Assembly: GCA_003535955.1 (NCBI GenBank)
Contig: DPZM01000182.1
Location: forward strand, 1-6,634
Source of the DNA: Lachnospiraceae bacterium
Lineage (GTDB): Bacteria > Bacillota > Clostridia > Lachnospirales > Lachnospiraceae
Direction: 5' to 3'
DNA: 6,634 nt
Shown: positions 1-6,602 of the stretch, in pieces
How positions within the stretch are numbered: position 1 is the first letter of the stretch
How the letters are laid out: each line of letters begins with the position of its first letter
Position numbers and translations under genes: made by a program
The notes under the pieces: generated by a model
What the model was told of the DNA's origin: nothing
The model's database searches: none
What the model saw: only the letters and a program-made list of their open reading frames with translations

Positions 1-1380
1 CTGCTCGAACTTGAAGAGTATATGTACATTCTGGCGGATGTCGAAACACCCAATGTATTCAGAAATCTTTTCCCTTATGAGGAAGTTCCCAAGATAGCCT
101 TTAATGACAGGATAGTTCCCCATAATATGCCCAAGGAGATATGGATAACCGACACGACCTTCAGGGACGGCCAGCAGAGCAGGGCCCCGTATACGACCGA
201 ACAGATCGTGACCATATTCGATTATCTTCATAAACTCGGCGGCCCGAACGGTATGATCAGGGCATCGGAATTCTTCCTGTACAGTAAGAAGGACAGGGAT
301 GCGGTATATAAATGCATGGAGAGGGGGTATCAGTTCCCCGAGATAACTTCATGGATAAGGGCAAGCAAGGAGGATTTCAAGCTTGTTAAGGAAATAGGAA
401 TGAAGGAAACCGGAATCCTCGTGTCATGTTCGGATTATCATATTTTCTACAAACTCAAGATGAACAGGCGGCAGGCAATGGACCATTACCTCAACATCAT
501 CAAGGACTGCCTTGAGGAGGGCATAAGCCCAAGGTGTCATCTTGAGGATATCACGAGGGCGGATATCTACGGATATGTGATCCCCTTCTGCCTTGAGCTT
601 ATGAGGCTTATGGAGGAATACAAGATACCTATTAAGATCAGGGCCTGTGATACAATGGGTTATGGGGTTAATTACCCGGGTGCCGTTATCCCGAGGTCTG
701 TCCAGGGTATCATATACGGACTGAACAAGCATGCGGGAGTGGATCCCCACCTGCTTGAATGGCACGGGCATAATGACTTTTACAAGGCAGTATCCAACTC
801 CACAACGGCCTGGCTTTATGGCTGCTCGGGCGTTAACTGTTCACTCTTCGGTATCGGGGAGAGAACCGGCAACACTCCGCTTGAAGCCATGGTATTCGAA
901 TATGCCCAGCTCAAGGGCAACCTTAACGGTATGGATACAACGATCATCACCGAGCTTGCTGAATATTACGAGAAGGAGATCGGTTATAATATACCTCCGA
1001 GGACTCCCTTCGTGGGCGAGAACTTCAATGTTACAAGGGCGGGCATCCATGCGGACGGGCTTCTGAAGAATGAGGAGATCTACAATATCTTCGATACCGA
1101 GAAGTTCCTTAACCGGCCGGTACTGTGCGCTGTTTCAAACACATCGGGACTTGCGGGTATAGCCCATTGGATCAATACATACTATAAACTCCCGGAAGAG
1201 GAGCATGTGGATAAAAATTCACATCTTGTTAAGCGCATCAAGGAGATCGTGGACAGTGAATATGAGGACGGAAGAGTTACGGTAATGACAAATGACGAGC
1301 TCGTGAGCATCATATCACAGACATGTACGGATCTTGGGATACCGCAGATGAAGGTTTCGAAAAAAAAGACGGTAAAATGA
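1..1380 (+). CDS. Re-type citrate synthase (isopropylmalate/homocitrate synthase-like), probably 5'-truncated by the window edge
   Basis: Probably condenses acetyl-CoA with oxaloacetate to citrate with Re stereospecificity, the citrate synthase type used by some anaerobes such as Clostridium kluyveri. It belongs to the DRE-TIM metallolyase family (HMGL-like). Numbered from the ATG at 22, visible motifs are DTTFRDGQQ (44-52, with metal-ligand Asp44), the WHGHND metal-binding motif (His248, His250), GERTGNTPLE (279-288, with Asn284) and GIHADGL (341-347). It lacks the roughly 130-residue leucine-sensing C-terminal domain of LeuA, which argues against 2-isopropylmalate synthase. The next gene, isocitrate dehydrogenase, favours citrate synthase over homocitrate synthase. 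The frame stays open to base 1 (reading LLELEEY before the ATG), and relatives as I recall them have similar residues before this point, so the true start probably lies upstream. The ATG at 22 has only a weak GAAGAG in front of it. The C terminus is lysine-rich and contains a slippery A8 run. Confidence 0.85.
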   Translation: MLELEEYMYILADVETPNVFRNLFPYEEVPKIAFNDRIVPHNMPKEIWITDTTFRDGQQSRAPYTTEQIVTIFDYLHKLGGPNGMIRASEFFLYSKKDRDAVYKCMERGYQFPEITSWIRASKEDFKLVKEIGMKETGILVSCSDYHIFYKLKMNRRQAMDHYLNIIKDCLEEGISPRCHLEDITRADIYGYVIPFCLELMRLMEEYKIPIKIRACDTMGYGVNYPGAVIPRSVQGIIYGLNKHAGVDPHLLEWHGHNDFYKAVSNSTTAWLYGCSGVNCSLFGIGERTGNTPLEAMVFEYAQLKGNLNGMDTTIITELAEYYEKEIGYNIPPRTPFVGENFNVTRAGIHADGLLKNEEIYNIFDTEKFLNRPVLCAVSNTSGLAGIAHWINTYYKLPEEEHVDKNSHLVKRIKEIVDSEYEDGRVTVMTNDELVSIISQTCTDLGIPQMKVSKKKTVK

Positions 1381-1405
1381 AATATAATAAAGCAGGGAGA
1401 GAGAA

Positions 1406-2617
1406 ATGAGCAAGATTGAGATGAAAACCCCCCTTGTTGAGATGGACGGGGATGAGATGACCAGGATATTGTGGCAGATGATAAAGGACGAGCTGCTGAT
1501 TCCCTTTATTGATCTTAAGACCGAATATTATGATCTGGGATTGAAACACAGGAATGAGACGAACGACCGGGTAACCGGGGATTCGGCCAAGGCAACCGAG
1601 AAGTACGGAGTTGCGGTCAAGTGCGCAACGATCACACCCAATGCAGCCAGGGTCAAGGAATACGACCTTAAGGAAATGTGGAAGAGCCCCAACGGTACCA
1701 TACGTGCCATGCTCAACGGTACGGTTTTCCGCTCACCCATAATTGTAAAGGGTATCGAACCTTATGTTAAGAACTGGAAGAAACCCATAACGATAGCAAG
1801 ACATGCCTATGGTGACATCTACCTTAATTCCGAGATGCATGTCGAAGGGGCAGGTAAGGCCGAGCTTGTTTTTACCGGTTCTGACGGCAGGGAGATAAGA
1901 CAGCTCATTCATGACTTTGACGAAAAGGGCGGAGTGATACAGGGAGTACACAACTGTACACCTTCGATCGAAGCCTTTGCAAGGTGCTGCTTTAACTATG
2001 CGCTTGACTGTAAGCAGGATCTGTGGTTCGGAGCAAAGGATACCATATCCAAGAAGTACGATCATCATTTTAAGGATGTCTTTGCTGAAATATTCGAGAA
2101 GGAGTACAAGGATAAATTTGAGGCCGCAGGTATAGAGTTTTTCTATACTCTCATAGATGATATCGTTGCCAGGATAATGAGGTCTGAAGGCGGCATGATA
2201 TGGGCCTGCAAGAACTACGACGGAGACGTGATGAGCGATATGGTATCATCAGCATTCGGATCACTGGCCATGATGACATCGGTCCTCGTATCCCCCACGG
2301 GTGTTTACGAATATGAAGCTGCACACGGAACGGTTCAGCGTCATTACTATAAGTACTTAAAGGGTGAAGAGACATCAACCAATTCGGTTGCCACGATCTT
2401 CGCCTGGACAGGGGCACTCCGGAAGAGGGGTGAGCTTGACGGACTTGCCGACCTTATGACATTTGCCGATAAGCTCGAGAAGGCGACCATCGAGACGATA
2501 GAATCAGGCAGGATGACCAAGGACCTTGCCCTTATAACCACGCTTGAATCACCTTCCGTACTTAACAGCCTTGACTTTATAAAGGCAATAAGGAAGACTC
2601 TTGAAGCATACGAGTAA
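1406..2617 (+). CDS. icd: NADP-dependent isocitrate dehydrogenase, eukaryotic (IDH1-like) type
   Basis: Oxidatively decarboxylates isocitrate to 2-oxoglutarate with NADP+ in the cytoplasm, giving NADPH and the carbon skeleton for glutamate. The 403-residue length is typical of the homodimeric eukaryotic-like subfamily, and the sequence aligns almost without gaps to human IDH1 as I recall it. The substrate loop SPNGTIR is at 94-100. Arg132 and Tyr139 in ARHAYGDIYL match human Arg132 and Tyr139, and Lys211 corresponds to human Lys212. The metal-binding aspartates lie in LIDD (249-252) and YDGDVMSD (271-278). EAAHGTVQRHY (304-314) carries the Arg-His pair (312-313) equivalent to human Arg314/His315, which bind the NADP 2'-phosphate, so NADP preference is expected. 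The start is set by AGGGAG at 1394-1399, six bases before the ATG. It follows the citrate synthase gene by 25 bases, which suggests co-transcription of two oxidative TCA-branch enzymes. All key residues looked for are present and no damage is seen. Confidence 0.96.
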   Translation: MSKIEMKTPLVEMDGDEMTRILWQMIKDELLIPFIDLKTEYYDLGLKHRNETNDRVTGDSAKATEKYGVAVKCATITPNAARVKEYDLKEMWKSPNGTIRAMLNGTVFRSPIIVKGIEPYVKNWKKPITIARHAYGDIYLNSEMHVEGAGKAELVFTGSDGREIRQLIHDFDEKGGVIQGVHNCTPSIEAFARCCFNYALDCKQDLWFGAKDTISKKYDHHFKDVFAEIFEKEYKDKFEAAGIEFFYTLIDDIVARIMRSEGGMIWACKNYDGDVMSDMVSSAFGSLAMMTSVLVSPTGVYEYEAAHGTVQRHYYKYLKGEETSTNSVATIFAWTGALRKRGELDGLADLMTFADKLEKATIETIESGRMTKDLALITTLESPSVLNSLDFIKAIRKTLEAYE

Positions 2618-2633
2618 GAACGGGTGAGATAAA

Positions 2634-3269
2634 GTGGAAGTACGGGATATATCCAAGGCTGTAATAAGCAGGCTGCCCAGATATTACAGATATCTTGGTG
2701 AATTGAATGACGAGGGTGTTGAGAGGATATCATCGCAGGAGCTTTCCGAGCTGATGAAGGTCACTGCCAGCCAGATCCGGCAGGACCTGAATAACTTCGG
2801 CGGTTTCGGCCAACAGGGTTATGGCTATAATGTCAAGTATCTGTATGATGAAATAGGAAATATACTGGGATTGGACCGGAAGCATAATCTTATACTGATC
2901 GGTGCGGGAAATCTTGGTCAGGCCCTTGCCAATTATGTGAATTTTGAGAAGAGAGGCTTTATTATCAAGGGCATCTTTGACCAGAATGAGGCTATCTACG
3001 GGAAGATCATACGCGGGATAAGTGTCCGCCCCATGGAAGAAATAGAAGCCTTCATGAAGGAAAACGATATAGATATAGCTGTTCTGACCATTCCCAAGGC
3101 AGGCGCTGCCAGAGTGGCCGGGGAGCTTGTATCCTACGGGATAAAGGGCATATGGAATTTCGCCCATATAGACCTTAATGTTCCGGATAATATAGAAGTA
3201 GAGAATGTACATCTGTCGGAGAGCCTTATGAGGTTATCCTATAATATTAGTAAAAAGCAGGATAAGTAA
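2634..3269 (+). CDS. rex: Redox-sensing transcriptional repressor Rex (GTG start)
   Basis: Rex is a homodimeric repressor that binds operators when NAD+ predominates and releases them when NADH rises, controlling fermentative and anaerobic genes in Gram-positive bacteria. The N-terminal winged helix spans about residues 5-75. It includes RLPRYYRYL (13-21) and the recognition region ASQIRQDLNNFGGFG (45-59), followed by GYGYNV. The Rossmann domain begins near residue 84, with the dinucleotide motif GAGNLG at 90-95 and Asp116 at the end of the second strand (IKGIFD), as expected for NAD(H) rather than NADP(H). The C-terminal helix (about 193-206) resembles the domain-swapped helix of the family. 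The length of 211 residues is normal. The GTG start at 2634 has GGTGA at 2623-2627, six bases upstream, and lies 16 bases after the icd stop. That gap is too short to hold a full promoter plus Rex operator, so rex is probably read from an upstream promoter. Confidence 0.96.
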   Translation: MEVRDISKAVISRLPRYYRYLGELNDEGVERISSQELSELMKVTASQIRQDLNNFGGFGQQGYGYNVKYLYDEIGNILGLDRKHNLILIGAGNLGQALANYVNFEKRGFIIKGIFDQNEAIYGKIIRGISVRPMEEIEAFMKENDIDIAVLTIPKAGAARVAGELVSYGIKGIWNFAHIDLNVPDNIEVENVHLSESLMRLSYNISKKQDK

Positions 3270-3288
3270 CAGGGGATCGGAGGTCAAC

Positions 3289-3936
3289 ATGCCTATTTCC
3301 GAAGAGAAATTCAAAGCCGCGCTGGCAGACAAAAAAATACCGGTACTGATCCTTGACAGTAAATGGCATCAACTCTTCAAAAAGGCCGGGATAACTCCCG
3401 AGATCGAAAAGCTTGAGAAGGAGTTGACCGAACTGTTGAAGAAACAGGGAAGGATCAATACCGAGATCAAGAACATTAAGAAGCTCAAGGGTGAACTCAT
3501 GAACAATATCGTGAGTTCAATGGACGGATCCGATGATAAGTCCGAGAAGAAGGTAAGCGACAGCAAGCGGCTGATAAATGAATCAAATGAAAAGATGGAT
3601 GCCCTGGAGGATGAACTCTTAGAGCTTCCGAGGCAGATTGACAGCATAAACAAGGAACTCATGCTGCAGACCATGGCTTTATGTTACGAGACCCTGTCCG
3701 AGAATACCGATGAGATAGAAAAAATAGCGGACTGGATACATGAGGTCAGGATCCAGCTTAAGAAGAACATCATAAAAAAGCAGGAAAGGGAGTTCCAGAA
3801 CGCCGATCTGTACACCTATATGCATGATATATTCGGGCCGGATGTAATGGAGATATTCGATCTCCGCTATGAACCGACCCTTAAGAAGCCGGAAAAGAAG
3901 GAAGACGACGAGAAGACTGAGAAGAAGGAAGAATAG
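3289..3936 (+). CDS. Uncharacterised lysine/glutamate-rich coiled-coil protein
   Basis: I do not recognise a named family. The 215-residue product has no signal peptide or membrane segment and should be cytosolic. It opens with a short, less charged N-terminal block (KKIPVLILDSKWHQLF, about 15-30) that looks like a small folded or conserved motif. Two helical, heptad-like stretches follow at about 36-72 and 85-128, separated by a polar linker rich in Asp, Ser and Lys (78-90). A third helical region lies at about 137-170, then a segment with aromatic residues (LYTYMHDIFGPDVMEIFDLRY, in two parts around 174-194). The last 17 residues are almost entirely Lys, Glu and Asp and probably disordered. 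The start is well supported by GGAGGT at 3279-3284. It lies 19 bases after rex and 2 bases before nnr. Possible roles are structural or scaffold-like, but nothing in the sequence assigns a function. It reads as a real gene because of its ribosome binding site, operon position and sustained codon pattern. Confidence 0.85.
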   Translation: MPISEEKFKAALADKKIPVLILDSKWHQLFKKAGITPEIEKLEKELTELLKKQGRINTEIKNIKKLKGELMNNIVSSMDGSDDKSEKKVSDSKRLINESNEKMDALEDELLELPRQIDSINKELMLQTMALCYETLSENTDEIEKIADWIHEVRIQLKKNIIKKQEREFQNADLYTYMHDIFGPDVMEIFDLRYEPTLKKPEKKEDDEKTEKKEE

Positions 3937-3941
3937 ACTTG
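3925..3941 (+). promoter_or_regulatory. Ribosome binding site and TTG start of nnr, inside the upstream gene
   Basis: AAGGA at 3925-3929 lies within the final lysine/glutamate codons of the coiled-coil gene, and the TTG start at 3939 follows that gene's TAG (3934-3936) by two bases. A rare start codon with a moderate Shine-Dalgarno site so close to a stop suggests that ribosomes finishing the upstream gene re-initiate here, tying Nnr output to that gene. The placement is seen directly; the coupling is inferred. Confidence 0.65.
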
Positions 3942-5450
3942 GAATACATACTTACTGCGGAAGAAATGAAGAATGCCGATGAGTATACCATAAGGAATTA
4001 TCACGTTCCCTCACAGGTGCTCATGGAGCGGGCAGCACTTAAATTCGTTGCTGCCATAATTCATGATAAATTCAGCCTGAAACGTGTACTCGTGGTATGC
4101 GGATCCGGCAATAACGGAGGTGACGGGCTGGCTATTGCCCGTCTTCTGCATGAGCGAAAGGTCAAGGTTGATATATTGCTTGCCGGTTCTCCCGTACATA
4201 TGGGGACGGAAACCATGCAGAACTTTGAGAGTGTTAAGAGTTACGGCATACCCATAAGGTCTTCGGTTAAGGACGATGAATACTCTCTTATAATAGATGC
4301 GATCTTCGGTATAGGTCTTAACCGTGAGCTGGAGAAGGATACGGCTGCTTTTATAGAAGGGATCAATTCATTTAAAGATAACGGAGCCAAAATAGTATCC
4401 GTTGATATACCTTCGGGTGTTAACGCTACGACCGGAGAAGTGATGGGAGCCGCCATAAAGGCCGACATGACAGTGACCTTCGCATATTACAAAAGGGGTC
4501 TTCTCATGTATCCGGGTGCAGGATATGCAGGAAGGATCATGCTGGCCAATATCGGAGTCACGGACGAATCCCTAAGTGAGAATAAGCCGTCGCTTAAGTT
4601 CGTGACCAGGAAGGATTTTCTGTCGGTAAAGGGACTTAAGAGACCGGATAATTCCAATAAGGGGACCTTCGGGAAGGTTCTTATCATAGCCGGGAGCGAG
4701 ACAATGGGTGGATGTGTCTATCTTTCGGCTTTATCGTGTTTTAAGGCGGGAGCCGGTATGGTAAGGGTTTTTACCCATAGATCCAACAGACAGCTTATTA
4801 ACGAAAAGCTTCCCGAAGCCATCGTTGATACCTATGATGAAGCGATAGATCACGAGAAGCTGGCAGAGGCCATAAACTGGGCTGATGTTACAGCGATAGG
4901 GCCGGGTATCGGTAAGGATAAACGGGCAAAGGAACTTTTCGAATTCGCATTTTTCAAATCAACAGGCCCTTTGGTCATTGATGCGGATGCCCTTGTCATT
5001 CTGAAGAAGTACAAGCTTACCCTGAAGAAGGGTATTGACCGGGACATCATTATCACCCCGCATGTGGCTGAATTTTCTCGTTTTCTTGAAAAAGACAGGG
5101 AAGAAATAAAGAAGGAGCTTATAGGAGAGACGATAGAGTGTGCCAAAACATTTGGCCTTACCTGCGTCACCAAGGATGCAAGGACGATAATCTCATCCAG
5201 AAAAGGTGAATGCTGCATCAATATAACCGGAAATAACGGAATGGCGGTTGCCGGAATGGGTGACTGCCTGTTCGGCATCATAGCAGCCTTTCTGGGAAGG
5301 GGACTGAACGCGTTTGAATCTGCGGTTTATGCCTGTTATCTCCATGGATCCGCGGGAGATGCGGCCAGGCTGAAGACAGGCCGTTCCGGCCTTTTGGTGA
5401 CTGATCTTATAGGAGAACTTAAAACCCTGCTGGAGGCAGTAGATGAGTAA
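3939..5450 (+). CDS. nnr: Bifunctional NAD(P)H-hydrate epimerase / ADP-dependent (S)-NAD(P)H-hydrate dehydratase (TTG start)
   Basis: Repairs hydrated NADH and NADPH: the N-terminal domain epimerises R- and S-NAD(P)HX and the C-terminal domain dehydrates the S form using a nucleotide. The YjeF-N domain spans about 1-215, with LMERA (28-32), GSGNNGGDG (55-63), DAIFGIG (120-126) and VDIPSGVNATTG (155-166). The ribokinase-like dehydratase domain spans about 225-503, with KGTFGKVLIIAGS (241-253), GPGIGKD (321-327), DADAL (348-352), TPHVAEF (373-379) and GNNGMAVAGMGD (431-442), the last containing the presumed catalytic Asp442. Some dehydratase motifs depart from the usual forms (see findings). 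The length of 503 is normal for the fused enzyme. The TTG at 3939 is preferred because the family N terminus (YILTAEEM, close to the usual VVTAEEM) begins there and AAGGA at 3925-3929 precedes it; an ATG at 3966 would remove this conserved part. It starts 2 bases after the previous stop, so translational coupling is likely. Confidence 0.93.
   Translation: MEYILTAEEMKNADEYTIRNYHVPSQVLMERAALKFVAAIIHDKFSLKRVLVVCGSGNNGGDGLAIARLLHERKVKVDILLAGSPVHMGTETMQNFESVKSYGIPIRSSVKDDEYSLIIDAIFGIGLNRELEKDTAAFIEGINSFKDNGAKIVSVDIPSGVNATTGEVMGAAIKADMTVTFAYYKRGLLMYPGAGYAGRIMLANIGVTDESLSENKPSLKFVTRKDFLSVKGLKRPDNSNKGTFGKVLIIAGSETMGGCVYLSALSCFKAGAGMVRVFTHRSNRQLINEKLPEAIVDTYDEAIDHEKLAEAINWADVTAIGPGIGKDKRAKELFEFAFFKSTGPLVIDADALVILKKYKLTLKKGIDRDIIITPHVAEFSRFLEKDREEIKKELIGETIECAKTFGLTCVTKDARTIISSRKGECCINITGNNGMAVAGMGDCLFGIIAAFLGRGLNAFESAVYACYLHGSAGDAARLKTGRSGLLVTDLIGELKTLLEAVDE
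5378..5395 (+). terminator. Terminator-like hairpin within the 3' end of nnr
   Basis: AGGCCG (5378-5383), a TTC loop and CGGCCT (5387-5392) form a perfect six-pair GC-rich stem, and the 3' arm runs into TTTT (5392-5395). The T tract is short and then breaks into GG, and the site lies in coding sequence 48 bases before the alr start, so it may be no more than codon sequence. If active it would act as a partial terminator or pause site reducing alr expression. Confidence 0.25.
5432..5450 (+). promoter_or_regulatory. Ribosome binding site of alr and the nnr/alr overlap
   Basis: GGAGG at 5432-5436 sits six bases before the alr ATG at 5443, and the two genes share the eight bases ATGAGTAA (5443-5450). 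The strong site fixes the alr start and supports independent or coupled initiation within the same mRNA. Confidence 0.8.
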
Positions 5451-6567
5451 GAAGAGAGTAGTGGCCGAGATTTCTCTTGATGCCATTGAAAACAATATAA
5501 AGAACATGGAAGGACTGCTCAAGAGAGGGACCCGGATGCTTGCAGTCATCAAGGCGGACGGATACGGTCACGGCGCCCTTCAGATAGCAGTCCGTCTTGA
5601 ACAGATAGACTCGGTCTTCGGGTACGCAACTGCTACCGCGGAGGAAGCGTTTAAGTTAAGAAACGGCGGGATCAAGAAGCCCATCCTGGTATTGGGATAT
5701 ACATTTCCCGACAATTATGAGGATATGATCAGGCTGTCCATACGTCCTGCGGTTTTCAAGGAAGAAACAGCCGCTCAGCTGAGTGAAGCGGCAAGGGCGG
5801 CAGGAAAGAGATGTAAGATACATATTAAGGTCGATACCGGTATGTCAAGGATAGGCCTTCCCTGTGATGATGAAGGTGTAAAGGCTGCCATTAAGATAGC
5901 CTCTTACGATATGCTTGACGCAGAGGGCATGTTTACGCATTTTGCCAGGGCTGATGAGGATGACAAGACGGCGGCAAAGTCACAGTTTGCGCGGTTTAAT
6001 GAATTTGCGGATAAGTGCAGGGAATCGGGCCTTGTTCCCGAGATGCTCCATTGTTCCAATTCGGCGGCTATCCTGTCAATTCCCGAGGCGAACCTGGACC
6101 TTGTAAGGGCAGGTATTACCATGTATGGCCTCTCGCCTTCCGGAGAAGAGGTGAGGGAACCCATCAGGCTCGAACCGGCCATGTCACTTAAGAGTACGAT
6201 CGTCTATATAAAGGACCTTCCGGCCGGAAGGGAGATAAGCTACGGCGGTATATATAAGACGGATAAGACAACAAGAGTTGCGACGATACCCGTAGGTTAT
6301 GCCGACGGATATCCGAGATCCCTGTCAAACAAAGGTTATGTCCTTATAAAGGGTAAAAAAGCCCCGATACTGGGACGTGTGTGTATGGACCAGATGATGG
6401 TCGATGTTTCCGATATTCCCGAGGCATGTGAATACGATGAGGTTGTCCTGCTTGGTAACAGCGGCGGGAATTCGATCACCGCAGAAGACCTGGGAGCCCT
6501 TTCGGGAAGGTTTAATTATGAGCTTGTGTGTGGCATCTCCGACAGGGTACCCCGCAAGTATGTGTGA
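5443..6567 (+). CDS. alr: Alanine racemase (PLP-dependent)
   Basis: Interconverts L- and D-alanine in the cytoplasm, supplying D-alanine for peptidoglycan. It has the fold-type III organisation: a TIM barrel (about 1-240) followed by a beta domain. Lys37 in AVIKADGYGHG (34-44) is the expected PLP Schiff-base lysine, with Tyr41 close by. Tyr267 in SYGGIY (266-271) matches the second catalytic residue, Tyr265 of the Geobacillus enzyme. Lys129 and Arg136 in IKVDTGMSRIG (128-138) correspond to the carbamylated lysine and the PLP-contacting arginine. HCSNSAA (203-209), RAGITMYG (222-229) and GRVCMDQ (311-317) are also standard. The length of 374 is typical. The ATG at 5443 overlaps the end of nnr by 8 bases and has GGAGG at 5432-5436, six bases upstream, inside nnr, which suggests translational coupling. 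In many Firmicutes alr is followed by a mazEF-type toxin-antitoxin pair; the next gene lies outside this window, so that cannot be checked here. Confidence 0.97.
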   Translation: MSKKRVVAEISLDAIENNIKNMEGLLKRGTRMLAVIKADGYGHGALQIAVRLEQIDSVFGYATATAEEAFKLRNGGIKKPILVLGYTFPDNYEDMIRLSIRPAVFKEETAAQLSEAARAAGKRCKIHIKVDTGMSRIGLPCDDEGVKAAIKIASYDMLDAEGMFTHFARADEDDKTAAKSQFARFNEFADKCRESGLVPEMLHCSNSAAILSIPEANLDLVRAGITMYGLSPSGEEVREPIRLEPAMSLKSTIVYIKDLPAGREISYGGIYKTDKTTRVATIPVGYADGYPRSLSNKGYVLIKGKKAPILGRVCMDQMMVDVSDIPEACEYDEVVLLGNSGGNSITAEDLGALSGRFNYELVCGISDRVPRKYV

Positions 6568-6573
6568 TTATGC

Positions 6574-6602
6574 TTGTTAAATCAATGAAATAATGTTACT
6601 AT
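6574..6602 (+). promoter_or_regulatory. Candidate promoter for the gene right of the window
   Basis: The AT-rich region after alr contains TTGTTA (6574-6579) and TACTAT (6597-6602) with a 17-base spacer, each matching four of six sigma-A consensus positions. An overlapping TATAAA (6600-6605) matches five of six, but its spacing to TTGTTA would be 20 bases. The position, between the alr stop at 6567 and a purine-rich ribosome binding site near 6628, is what a promoter for the next + strand gene would require. The hexamers are weak, so this is only a candidate. Confidence 0.35.

Noticed and set aside
22..24. ATG at 22 as the true start of the citrate synthase gene
   Set aside because: The frame stays open to base 1, the upstream GAAGAG is weak and very close, and the preceding residues resemble the N terminus of relatives as I recall them, so truncation by the window edge is more likely.
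731..1066. 111-codon open frame on the + strand inside the citrate synthase gene
   Set aside because: It overlaps a well-conserved enzyme in another frame, has no supported start and gives no recognisable protein.
2571..2583. Possible rex promoter at the end of icd (TTGACT and TATAAA)
   Set aside because: The two hexamers are only one base apart, and neither has a partner at 16-18 bases.
3774..3780. Second in-frame A_AAA_AAG heptamer, in the coiled-coil gene
   Set aside because: The -1 frame runs into a stop after about 15 codons with no start or other signal there, and such heptamers are common in lysine-rich proteins.
4850..5281. Long open frame on the - strand inside nnr (143 codons), and similar antisense frames elsewhere
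   Set aside because: All lie opposite conserved coding sequence, have compositions typical of antisense readings and lack ribosome binding sites or known domains.
6574..6591. Rex operator (TTGTTAA, four bases, TTAACAA) right of alr
   Set aside because: The left half-site TTGTTAA is perfect, but the expected right half reads ATGAAAT and matches only three of seven positions, so it is better read as a possible -35 element.
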